Of a stretch of 64,000 nt of DNA, positions 22,962 through 31,350 are shown piece by piece. Position 1 is the stretch's first letter, and each line of letters begins with the position of its first letter. Origin of the DNA: Chelatococcus sp. HY11 (GTDB lineage: Bacteria; Pseudomonadota; Alphaproteobacteria; Rhizobiales; Beijerinckiaceae); assembly GCF_018398335.1 (NCBI RefSeq), contig NZ_JAHBRX010000001.1, positions 4,486,001-4,550,000 on the forward strand, written 5' to 3'. The notes below the pieces were generated by a model that saw only the letters and a program-made list of their open reading frames with translations, had not been told where the DNA came from and made no database searches. The translations under genes and the position numbers were made by a program.

Positions 22962-22985
22962 ATGGCCGGGCTCAGTCCCGGCCAT
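22962..22985. repeat. palindromic hairpin between gapR and the DUF882 gene
   Basis: Perfect 9-bp inverted repeat ATGGCCGGG/CCCGGCCAT with six-base loop, the same stem as at 6227-6249. It sits between two convergent genes and may stop or protect both transcripts, but it lacks a T-run on either side. Confidence 0.65.
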
Positions 22986-23014
22986 TCCGCGTTATCGTCG
23001 GACAGATGGGCTGT

Positions 23015-24916
23015 TCAGCGCGTCGAGAACTGAACGGTGTTGAGCGGCTTGACTGCCGGTCCGCTGAAACGCGTGATGCTGAGGTCGTCGCCGGATTTCT
23101 GCGCGAAGGAATTAGCAACAACCTGCGCCGGCTTCTGCGCGACGGGCCTGTCGGCCACCGCGACGAGCTTTGGCTGCGCAACGACGACCGTCGGCTTGCT
23201 GGCCAGGCGCGTGTGCGTGATTTCAGCCCGGAACAGTGGCTGCAGCGGATTCGCGGGCTCGGCCGGCTGGCGTGCCTGGCTGGTCGCGGCCGTAACCTGC
23301 GGGCTGGATGTCTCGCTTTCGATCTGCGCTGTCCGTACCGGCTGAGGCGCGGCGGGACGCGTGGGCGGGGCGGGATGCGAGACCGGGGCGAAGGACATGA
23401 CCATGGGGGCCGCCGCGGTGGGCGCCGCCTCCGCCGTGGCTGGCGCGATGGCGGCAAGGGCGATCTGCGCTTCGGAAGGCTTCTGTGGCGCTGATGAATT
23501 GGCGTCGGCTGCCGCGTTCATGATCGGGCGTACCGGCGGCAACGGCAAGTCCACCAAGGTCGGCGCGGCCGCAACCGGGGCGGCCGCCTGGGCGACCGTT
23601 TGAACAGCCGCATTCGCCTCGTTCGGCCGCTGCGGCGGCAGTGGAATATTGGCGAAGGACGGCGTGGGTGGAGGCGCCAGAGACGCGACGGCCTGGCCTG
23701 ACGTGGGCGGTGTCAGATCATCGGGCCGCGCGACAGGAAGCTGGGTCGGAATGGTCGGCGCGGCGGTTCTCGGGTTGGAGAGCGCGTTGAGCTCAAGCGG
23801 CTGCTGCAACATCGCCGGCTGTGTCACGCGCGGCGGCGTTGGCACCGCCGCCGCGACCTGTACAGGAGCCGGTTGTGGGGCGGGAGCAGGCTGTGGTGCC
23901 GGCGCGGACTGCGGACGCGGAGCCGCCGCCGTGGCCTGCGGACGATTGGCCGATTGCAGGAAGAAACTCGTCGTGTTGGCATTGTCGCTGCTGGCGTAGG
24001 CCACCTGCTGCTGGGCGGCGGGCTGCGGCGCCGGCACTGGCTGGCGTGCGGCCACAACGGTGCGGCGCGGGGCACGCGACGGTGCCACGACCTCCTCGTC
24101 TTCCTCCTCATCGCCGCCGAACAAGGCGGCCCACAGGCTGCGACGGCGTCCCGGAGAAGCGCTCGCGTCGGCATAGGCGACGCCGGCGACGCGGTCGCCA
24201 CGCGCCGCGATATCGGCCACAGCCAGATCATAGCCGGCCATGGGCTTGCCATCGGCGGGAATGTGGACGGTGCGCCCGTCCGGGAAGAGCTGGGCGAGCT
24301 GGACGCGCGGCATGCGCGGCCAGGAGCGTACGCTGCCGGTGTCGAGATGCACGAACGGGGTGTTCGGGTAATAGCCGACACCGCCGCGCTGCAGACGCAT
24401 GCCGATCGCCCGAACCTTGGCCATGCTCACGTCCGTCAGGTTGAAGTCGATCGCCTTGCCTTCCATGTGCTGGCTGTTCTTGGCGACGGCGCTGGAGCGG
24501 CGGCGCAGCATGGCGTTCGTATCCGGCGACCGATAGGCCGAGAAAACCTGGATCGCGCTGCCGGAGCCTACCTCGCGGTGGACGGACCACAGGATGTCGA
24601 AGAGCTTCGGATCCATGGACGTGGAGTCCTGGTTACGCCAGTCGCGCAGCAGATGGTTGAGCTGCCGCAGCGCGTCACGATCGTAGGAGCCGTTACGACG
24701 GAAGGTGACGGTCAATGATTCGCCGGAATGGGCGTGAACCAGGGAGATGGTGCGTGTGTCGCCGTTGGCCACGGCGTTTTGCAGACCAGACGTGCCGGCA
24801 ATCAGAGCGCTGCCCGCGACGACCAAGCCGCAGATAAGACGAGACAGTCGGCGCCACCGGGGGGCCTGTTCTGCGTGAGTAAGTCGCAAAAGTGAACTCG
24901 TCTGTTGCGAAGCCAC
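23015..24916 (-). CDS. DUF882 (M15-like) murein endopeptidase with long Pro/Ala-rich tail
   Basis: Predicted periplasmic peptidase of the DUF882/YcbK (MepK-like, M15A) family. An N-terminal anchor or signal segment (about 25-50) is followed by the catalytic domain at about 55-215. Zinc ligands are visible in SQHMEGKAIDF (His150, Asp157) and FVHLD (His190), with RSPDTN ahead. The remaining 400 residues are low-complexity Pro/Ala/Gln sequence, far longer than the roughly 180-residue enteric YcbK, and might span the periplasm or bind peptidoglycan. The start codon read here is GTG 24916, with GGAG close before it. Substrate (3,3- or 4,3-crosslinks) cannot be told from sequence. Confidence 0.82.
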   Translation of the reverse strand: MASQQTSSLLRLTHAEQAPRWRRLSRLICGLVVAGSALIAGTSGLQNAVANGDTRTISLVHAHSGESLTVTFRRNGSYDRDALRQLNHLLRDWRNQDSTSMDPKLFDILWSVHREVGSGSAIQVFSAYRSPDTNAMLRRRSSAVAKNSQHMEGKAIDFNLTDVSMAKVRAIGMRLQRGGVGYYPNTPFVHLDTGSVRSWPRMPRVQLAQLFPDGRTVHIPADGKPMAGYDLAVADIAARGDRVAGVAYADASASPGRRRSLWAALFGGDEEEDEEVVAPSRAPRRTVVAARQPVPAPQPAAQQQVAYASSDNANTTSFFLQSANRPQATAAAPRPQSAPAPQPAPAPQPAPVQVAAAVPTPPRVTQPAMLQQPLELNALSNPRTAAPTIPTQLPVARPDDLTPPTSGQAVASLAPPPTPSFANIPLPPQRPNEANAAVQTVAQAAAPVAAAPTLVDLPLPPVRPIMNAAADANSSAPQKPSEAQIALAAIAPATAEAAPTAAAPMVMSFAPVSHPAPPTRPAAPQPVRTAQIESETSSPQVTAATSQARQPAEPANPLQPLFRAEITHTRLASKPTVVVAQPKLVAVADRPVAQKPAQVVANSFAQKSGDDLSITRFSGPAVKPLNTVQFSTR

Positions 24917-25634
24917 GATCTCCGCGCCGCTGGCGGCGCAGATGAGAACTGTGGCGGCTGAACAATAGGCGGAGACTCTTGCCGAGAAGACTTAACGGCA
25001 GGTTAACTGCAGCTTGCCGATTGGGCAAGCTGCCACTTCGCCGGGCAACAAACGTTGGAAAAAAGCCTTTTTCAGGGCCGGCGTTTCTCGTCACCGCTGG
25101 ATGGACGAATCACTGCGCAGGAGGCGCAGGGTGATTCGCCCCTTTTCAAAAGCAGGCGGCAGTCTGCAACCGTTGGGTCACGAGGAACGCATGCCCTTTT
25201 CCACAAGGCTGAGGGCCGGTGCCTCGACTTAACCGTCTAGGCTGCGTGGATAGTTGGTCGCGTCAGCCTTGCCGAAGGTCGTCGCGGTCATTCCGGGGCT
25301 TCGCGTCAGCGAAGAGCCCGGAAACCATGAACACGGCGTCGGGCCAGAAGACATGTCGGATGCGGCACTCTATCTGTCTGGCGTTGTGTTCATGGGTTCC
25401 GGCTCGAGCCTGCGGCCCGCCCCGGAATGACGACGGGGTTCCGGTGGCTTCACCGTGGCAACTGTCCACGCGTCCACGCCAGCATGCGTCAATCCTCGCC
25501 AGCGATTTGTTCTGGCTCTCTCGATGAGCATCGGCTTCATTCAACAGGCTACGGACATGTTTCTCGGGTCCGGGGCATCTGATCTTGGCCCTCGGCCCAA
25601 AGTCGTGACCGAGCGCGGCGCTAAGGGAGGAACG
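24917..25634. other. long intergenic region before the FMN protein, containing one dispersed repeat
   Basis: A 718-bp gap between divergent genes. It carries the 145-bp repeat at 25287-25431. The remainder should hold both promoters. Runs such as GGAAAAAAGCC at about 25054 were seen, but no convincing -35/-10 pair, RNA gene or small ORF with a ribosome site was identified. Confidence 0.5.
25287..25431. repeat. 145-bp hairpin-forming dispersed repeat, copy A
   Basis: The ends are exact inverted repeats, GTCATTCCGGGGC at 25287 and GCCCCGGAATGAC ending at 25431. Inside lie a second inverted pair (GAGCCCGGAA / TTCCGGCTCG with mirrored CCAT/ATGG) and short local hairpins. A copy with the same ends and spacing lies at 27284-27430 in the same orientation. 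No transposase is present. It looks like a non-autonomous intergenic repeat of a kind common in Bradyrhizobium-related genomes. Confidence 0.8.
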
Positions 25635-27239
25635 ATGAAAATCCGCTTTGGCCGCTACACCGCATTTGTCCTCTGCGTGTTGGGTTTTCTCGCGGCCCTG
25701 TTGCTTGGGCCAGGCGGCCTTTGGGGGCTGATCCTTCTCGCCGTGTTCGCCGGACTGTCGCTTCTGGGCGTTTGGGATCTTGTCCAGACGCAGCATTCGG
25801 TGCTGCGCAACTATCCCGTCATCGGCCATGTGCGTTGGCTGGTCGAGATGATACGGCCGGAGATCCGTCAGTATCTTTTGGAAAACGAGACCGAGGCGGC
25901 CCCCTTTTCGCGCGCGCAGCGCTCGCTCGTTTATCGCCGCGCGAAGGAGGCGCCGTCCGACCATCCCTTCGGCACGCTCATGGACGTCTATGCCAACGAT
26001 TATGAGTTCATCCAGCAATCTTTGACGCCGGTTGAAACGCCCGATCCCAACAAGTTTCGCATCACCATCGGCAATGACCAGTGCGGTCAGCCCTATTCGG
26101 CGAGCATCTTCAACATCTCGGCCATGAGTTTCGGCGCCCTGTCCGCCAATGCCATCCGCGCGCTGAACAGGGGCGCGGCACTCGGTGGCTTCTATCATGA
26201 CACCGGTGAAGGCAGCATCAGCCCCTACCATCGCGAAAACGGTGGCGACATAGTCTGGCAGGTCGCCAGCGGCTATTTCGGTTGCCGCGACAGCGATGGC
26301 CGGTTCGATCCGGAGCGTTTCGCCGCGCAGGCCAGGTCGCAGCAGGTCAAGATGATCGAGCTGAAGCTCAGCCAGGGCGCGAAGCCGGGCCATGGCGGGG
26401 TTCTGCCCGGCGCCAAGGTCACCCCCGAAATCGCCGCCACGCGCGGCGTGCCGATCGGCGTCGATTGCGTTTCGCCCGCGCGGCACTCGGCCTTCAACAC
26501 GCCGCTGGAGATGATGGCCTTCCTGCAGACGCTGCGTGAACTCTCCGGCGGCAAGCCGGTGGGCTTCAAGCTTTGCATCGGCTTGCCCTGGGAATTCATG
26601 GCCATCGTGAAGGCCATGCGGGCGTCGGGGATCGTTCCCGACTTCATCGTCATCGACGGCGGCGAAGGCGGCACTGGCGCGGCGCCTGTCGAATTCAGCG
26701 ACCACATCGGCGTGCCCATGCGCGAAGGCCTGCTCTTCGTGCACAACACCCTGGTTGGCGCCGGGCTGCGCGATAAAGTGCGGATTGGCGTTGCCGGAAA
26801 GCTGGTCAGCGCCTTCGACGTCGCCGCGGTCCTCGCAATTGGCGCCGACTGGGTCAATTCGGCCCGGGGCTTCATGTTCGCCCTGGGCTGCATCCAGTCC
26901 CTGAGCTGCCATACCAATCGCTGCCCGGTGGGAGTCGCAACCCAGGATCTGAAGCGCAGCCGCGCACTTGTCGTGCCGGATAAGGCCGAGCGGGTCAGGA
27001 GCTATCACCAGCGGACGGTGCAGGCGCTGGCTGACATGCTGGGCGCCGCCGGGCTGAGCCATCCCGATGACCTGCGCCCGCATCATCTGGTGCACCGGAT
27101 CAGTTCCACCGAGCTCCGGCAGTTCGATCGCATGCACTATTTCGCGGAACCGAACGACCTCATCGAACGGCGGGCAGCGGCGACCTTCTACCAGGACAAC
27201 TGGGACTTGGCGCAGGCGGGGAGCTTCGCGCGGGCCTGA
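25635..27239 (+). CDS. membrane-anchored FMN-binding glutamate-synthase-like protein
   Basis: Protein of 534 aa with two N-terminal transmembrane helices (residues about 8-50) followed by a glutamate-synthase-type FMN/2-oxoglutarate domain (GltS family). Typical segments are FNISAMSFGALSANAIRAL, LSQGAKPGHGGVLPGAK, VIDGGEGGTGAAP and [15 protein letters not shown], the last resembling the GltB 3Fe-4S region. It lacks the glutaminase domain, so it cannot release ammonia from glutamine itself. A partner amidotransferase, direct ammonia use, or a different FMN redox reaction is possible. GGGAGGAACG precedes ATG 25635. It is flanked by the two 145-bp repeats and has no operon partner. Confidence 0.85.
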   Translation: MKIRFGRYTAFVLCVLGFLAALLLGPGGLWGLILLAVFAGLSLLGVWDLVQTQHSVLRNYPVIGHVRWLVEMIRPEIRQYLLENETEAAPFSRAQRSLVYRRAKEAPSDHPFGTLMDVYANDYEFIQQSLTPVETPDPNKFRITIGNDQCGQPYSASIFNISAMSFGALSANAIRALNRGAALGGFYHDTGEGSISPYHRENGGDIVWQVASGYFGCRDSDGRFDPERFAAQARSQQVKMIELKLSQGAKPGHGGVLPGAKVTPEIAATRGVPIGVDCVSPARHSAFNTPLEMMAFLQTLRELSGGKPVGFKLCIGLPWEFMAIVKAMRASGIVPDFIVIDGGEGGTGAAPVEFSDHIGVPMREGLLFVHNTLVGAGLRDKVRIGVAGKLVSAFDVAAVLAIGADWVNSARGFMFALGCIQSLSCHTNRCPVGVATQDLKRSRALVVPDKAERVRSYHQRTVQALADMLGAAGLSHPDDLRPHHLVHRISSTELRQFDRMHYFAEPNDLIERRAAATFYQDNWDLAQAGSFARA

Positions 27240-27283
27240 CGGAGCGGGCTATAGAAACGGCTGTTTTTGGATGCAATCCCGCC

Positions 27284-27430
27284 GTCATTCCGGGGCGCCG
27301 CCTCAGCGAGGAGCCCGGAATCCATAAACACGAGGTCTGACAAGAAGACGCGTCGAACTGTGCCCGCTACCGATTGACGGTCGCGTTCATGGGTTCCGGG
27401 CTCGGACCTTTCGGCCCGCCCCGGAATGAC
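27284..27430. repeat. 147-bp hairpin-forming dispersed repeat, copy B
   Basis: Second copy of the element at 25287-25431, in the same orientation, with identical 13-base termini and the same inner motifs (GAGCCCGGAA, TTCATGGGTTCCGG, GGCCCGCCCCGGAATGAC). The central part is diverged. It lies between the FMN protein stop and the convergent L,D-transpeptidase stop. Confidence 0.8.
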
Positions 27431-27484
27431 GCGGTGGTTGTGGACGCGGACACGCCCGCATCTCGGAGTTTAAGGCCGGGAGCC

Positions 27485-29335
27485 TTATCCGGCGATATCG
27501 AGGGCCTGCTTCATGCGGCGATCGAAGCCGTAGATGTCATTGCGCGTGGTCACGCGGCCGCCGTTGTCCACCGAGAGGGTGAAATAAACGAGGTGGATCG
27601 GCAGAGGCTCCTGCAGCTTGATCAGGCGCTCGCCCTTGCCGATGAGCTTGCGCATCCGCTCTTCCGTCCAGTCCTTGCCCAGCACGAGCTCCGCCAGCCG
27701 AAACGGCTGCTCCACGCGCACGCAGCCATGGCTGTAGGCGCGACGCTCGGTATTGAAGAGGCTGCGGTTCGGCGTGTCATGCAGATAGACCGCGTGGTCG
27801 TTCGGGAACATGAACTTGATAAAGCCGAGCGCGTTGCGCTCACCCGGCGGCTGCCGGACCGAGATGGAGTTGCCGCGTCGGATGACTTCGTAGCCCCGGC
27901 GGCGTGCATAGTCCGGGTCCTTTGCCAGCGCCGGCAGGAATTCCTTGCGCAGGATCGATGGCGGCACGTTCCAATACGGATTGACGATGACGTGCTGCAT
28001 CACGTGGGAGAAGACCGGCGTCGGCGATTCCGGCTTGCCGACGATCACACGGGTCGTTTGCTCCACTTCGCCTCCTTTCATGAGATCCATGCTGTAGGCA
28101 GGGATATTCACGATCAGGTAGCGATCGGAAAACGTCGGGGGCAACCACCGCCACCGTTCCATGTTGACGAGAATGTCGGCCTCGTTGAGCCGCTGCGTCG
28201 AAGGCGGGGACATCGCCGCGACCGTCTGGCGGTTCAGCACGCCGTTCGCGGGCAGGCCATTTTCCTTTTGGAAGGTGGCGACCGCCGCCGCGACCCGCTC
28301 GTCATAGGTGATCGCGTCGTTGCTTTCCAGGCCGAAACGCGCGCGGACCAGCGCCACGCGCGGGTCACGCATGCCGACTTTCAGCGCGGGCCCCTGGGGA
28401 ACGCGGACCATCGGTGTCGTGGGATGCGCCGCGCGGACCTCCGCGAGCTTGGCCTTGAGGGCCTGATAGCCCGGTTGCGGCGGGTTGTAGTCAGCAAGCA
28501 CCTCGCCCGTGTCGCCTGCATCCGCCAGGCGCCGCAACACCTCATCCGCCGCGGGCAGATCGAGCGTCGGTGTCATCAGGGCTGAAATGCGGCGCGGATT
28601 GAGACGCCCGCCGCGCGCGTCGCGGGCATAGGTCACCGCAAGCGCGGACAGCTTCAGGTCCGCTTCCGCGAGTGCTTCCGCGCGATCGGTCTTCGGCAGG
28701 ACATTGATGATCGGGATCGGATAGTCGGCCGCGTCCAGCCCTTCCTCGCCAGCCTTTTCGAGCGTCGCGATCAAGGCGCGGGCGCCGGCTGTCCATGTGT
28801 CGCCGTTCAGCCAGAGCGGCATGAAGGCGCGCTCGGCATAATAGGCACCGATGGCCTCACGTTCCGCCTTGCCGAGCCGCGCCGGACCCGGGACTGGCTG
28901 CGTGTCGAGATAGCTGGCGATCGGGCCCTTGCTCTCCGCAGGAATGGAGACGACCACGTCTGGAACGGCGATCTCCGGGAAGACCACGGTGGCGTTATCC
29001 GTGGGCGTGGCGAGGGAACCGGTGGAAATTCCGTCGCTCTGGCTCGCGGGCGCACTTCCCGGCTTATCCCGCGATACCTCGGGCTCAACCATCGCCGCGG
29101 TCGAGGCAGATTGCGGGGCGGAACCCTCATTGCCGATCGCGGCGGGCTGTTCGTTTGCCGGCTTCAGTTCGATCACGGATGAAGCCGAAGGCGGCGCGAG
29201 CGTCGCGGCATTGTCGGTGATTGCCGGCGGCGCATCCTGGGCGAAGGCCATGGGTGTCATGGCGGGGGCTATGGACAGACCGAGGCCGAGGCTTCCGAGA
29301 CCGAGTATCAAAGTCCCGGTGCAAACAATCCGCAT
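27485..29335 (-). CDS. L,D-transpeptidase family protein (YcbB-like)
   Basis: Periplasmic L,D-transpeptidase predicted to form 3,3 (mDAP-mDAP) peptidoglycan crosslinks. From N to C: signal peptide (residues 1-35), a Ser/Ala/Pro-rich linker, an L,D-transpeptidase scaffold domain (about 130-350), a PG_binding_1 domain (about 365-425) and a YkuD catalytic domain (about 440-580) with SHGCVR (His536, catalytic Cys538). The open frame starts at 29479, but ATG 29335 begins the signal peptide and has AGGG twelve bases upstream. It lies directly downstream of a sigma-54 response regulator on the same strand with a 149-bp gap, so it could be a target or partner of that regulator. Confidence 0.9.
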   Translation of the reverse strand: MRIVCTGTLILGLGSLGLGLSIAPAMTPMAFAQDAPPAITDNAATLAPPSASSVIELKPANEQPAAIGNEGSAPQSASTAAMVEPEVSRDKPGSAPASQSDGISTGSLATPTDNATVVFPEIAVPDVVVSIPAESKGPIASYLDTQPVPGPARLGKAEREAIGAYYAERAFMPLWLNGDTWTAGARALIATLEKAGEEGLDAADYPIPIINVLPKTDRAEALAEADLKLSALAVTYARDARGGRLNPRRISALMTPTLDLPAADEVLRRLADAGDTGEVLADYNPPQPGYQALKAKLAEVRAAHPTTPMVRVPQGPALKVGMRDPRVALVRARFGLESNDAITYDERVAAAVATFQKENGLPANGVLNRQTVAAMSPPSTQRLNEADILVNMERWRWLPPTFSDRYLIVNIPAYSMDLMKGGEVEQTTRVIVGKPESPTPVFSHVMQHVIVNPYWNVPPSILRKEFLPALAKDPDYARRRGYEVIRRGNSISVRQPPGERNALGFIKFMFPNDHAVYLHDTPNRSLFNTERRAYSHGCVRVEQPFRLAELVLGKDWTEERMRKLIGKGERLIKLQEPLPIHLVYFTLSVDNGGRVTTRNDIYGFDRRMKQALDIAG

Positions 29336-29484
29336 CGCAATATCCCTATCAGCGCGACCATCACGATCGACGCGACTGAGAAAAGTTTCATGGCGGTATC
29401 CAGAGGATGTGACAACCCGCTGGAGCCCGGTGGGCGAGGTTTGGTGCAAACTGCCGACGCGCCGTGTCCCGGGGGACACATCCC

Positions 29485-30978
29485 CTAGCCGGGGTCAGCG
29501 GCTGGCTCGCCCCCGTCCACGTTGTCCAATAACCCCATATCCTTGAGTTTTCGGTAAAGCGTGGACCGACCAATCCCGAGTTTCCGCGAAACTTCGGACA
29601 TGTGGCCGCGGTAGTGGCGGAGGGCGAAGCGGATAGCTTCTGCTTCGACCTCCTCGAGCGGCCTGAGCTCGCCCTGTCCATCGAGCAGCGTAATCGCGCT
29701 GGGGTCGCGGACCTCCACGCGCACCACTTCCTGCGGCGGGGGCGCGGCTGGCACCGCCTCGGCGGGCGGGGCGGGAGGCACGCGCACCTCGAAGCCTTCC
29801 ATCTGGGCGGCGATCTGGGGGAACTCCGCCATCGTCAGTTCATCCCCATCGGCGAGGACGACGGCGCGGAACAGGACGTTCTCCAACTGGCGCACATTGC
29901 CGGGCCAGGTGTAGCGGGCGAGCATGTCCAGCGCGTCCTGGGACAGGCCACGTACGCGCTTGCCTTCCTCCGCCGCGAAACGCGCGAGGAACGTCATGGC
30001 GAGGCCGGGGATGTCCTCCGGTCGCGACCGGAGCGGCGGCAGCGTCATGGGAAAGACGTTGAGGCGATAGTAGAGATCCTCGCGGAACTGACCGCGCTTC
30101 ACGAGATCGAGCAGGCTCTTGTTGGTTGCCGAGATGAGGCGGATATCGACCTTGATCGACTTGCGCCCACCGACGGGATCGACCTCGCCTTCCTGAATGG
30201 CGCGCAGCAGTTTTACCTGCGCATCCAAGGGCAACTCGCCGATTTCATCAAGGAAGAGCGTGCCGCCGCTCGCCTCGACGAATTTGCCGACGTGCTTGTC
30301 GGTGGCGCCGGTGAAGGCTCCCTTTTCGTGGCCGAAGAGGATGGACTCGACGAGATTCTCAGGGATGGCGCCGCAGTTCACAGTGACGAACGGCTTGCCA
30401 CGACGCTCTCCCGATCCCTGGATGGCACGCGCCATGACTTCCTTGCCGACGCCCGATTCTCCCTCGATCAGGACCGGAATCATCGAGCGCGCGGCACGCT
30501 CGGCGAGCCTGAGCGCACGCCCCATGTCCGCGCTGCGGGTCGTGATGTCCTTGATCGACAGCGCGCCGGCGGCGCGCCGCGACATGCGCCGGATTTCGCT
30601 TTCGAGCGCTCCGGTGCGCAGTGCATTCTTGATGGAGAACTGGAGACGCTCGGCGCCGACTGGCTTCACGACGAAGTCGGCTGCACCGGCGCGCATGGCC
30701 GAGACCACCGTTTCGATGGAGCCATGGGCCGTCTGTACGATGACCGGCACGTCGATCCCGCGTTCGCGCATCGCGCTCAGAACGCCCATGCCGTCGAGAT
30801 CCGGCATCACGAGGTCGAGCACGACGAGATCGAAGGGAGACGCCGTTTGTTCGCTCAGTCTATCGAGCGCGGCCTGTCCCGTTTCGGCGATCGCCGCCTC
30901 ATAGCCGAAGCGGCGGACCATCGCTTCGAGAAGGCGGCGCTGTACAGGGTCGTCATCGACGATGAGGATGCTCGTCAT
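29485..30978 (-). CDS. sigma-54-dependent response regulator (NtrC family)
   Basis: Response regulator of the NtrC class, 497 aa. The receiver domain (1-120) has phospho-acceptor Asp55 in VVLDLVMPDLDG. The AAA+ sigma-54 activation domain (about 145-385) shows Walker A GESGVGKE (173-180), GAFTGA loop 220-225 that touches sigma-54, and Walker B GTLFLDEIGE. The C-terminal Fis-type helix-turn-helix (about 455-492) contains SEVSRKLGIGRSTLYRKL. No sensor kinase gene is adjacent, so the partner is elsewhere or phosphorylation is indirect. All catalytic motifs are intact. Target genes unknown; the downstream L,D-transpeptidase gene is a candidate. Confidence 0.93.
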   Translation of the reverse strand: MTSILIVDDDPVQRRLLEAMVRRFGYEAAIAETGQAALDRLSEQTASPFDLVVLDLVMPDLDGMGVLSAMRERGIDVPVIVQTAHGSIETVVSAMRAGAADFVVKPVGAERLQFSIKNALRTGALESEIRRMSRRAAGALSIKDITTRSADMGRALRLAERAARSMIPVLIEGESGVGKEVMARAIQGSGERRGKPFVTVNCGAIPENLVESILFGHEKGAFTGATDKHVGKFVEASGGTLFLDEIGELPLDAQVKLLRAIQEGEVDPVGGRKSIKVDIRLISATNKSLLDLVKRGQFREDLYYRLNVFPMTLPPLRSRPEDIPGLAMTFLARFAAEEGKRVRGLSQDALDMLARYTWPGNVRQLENVLFRAVVLADGDELTMAEFPQIAAQMEGFEVRVPPAPPAEAVPAAPPPQEVVRVEVRDPSAITLLDGQGELRPLEEVEAEAIRFALRHYRGHMSEVSRKLGIGRSTLYRKLKDMGLLDNVDGGEPAADPG

Positions 30979-31350
30979 GCAGGCCGTTGTTGGTTAGAGG
31001 GAAGGGCGAGATAGACGCGTCGCCCATGGCGATACCCATGGGCGAAGCAATCCCTGCTGTGAAGTTGGCTGTCGAGGACAGAGTCTTGCGCGCAAGCCCG
31101 CCCACGCAAGCATCTTTCCCCGGGCCGACATTGCTGCCGAATCGTGCTGTGTCGTTTCGGGCCAATGCTCCACATCAAATGTAAAGCTCTTGTTAATGAC
31201 GCGTACGAAAACCTTGGCTGATCAATCGCAGCATCGCGGGCATTGATCAAAAGGCTCTTGCGACCCAATTAATAGGACGTGTTCTGGCCCCTTGCACGCC
31301 GATGGCACGAATGGCGGCCCGACCCCGAATACCTCTAGGAAAGAGAGACG
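30979..31350. other. divergent intergenic region, sigma-54 regulator / pepF
   Basis: A 372-bp gap expected to contain the promoters of both flanking genes. A repeated TTGATCA-like motif (TGATCAA at about 31220 and 31253) and an AT-rich patch were noticed. There is no RNA gene and no coding frame I would defend. Confidence 0.45.

Noticed and set aside
25263..27137. 624-codon minus-strand frame opposite the FMN protein
   Set aside because: Antisense shadow; it also runs through dispersed repeat copy A and has no family features.
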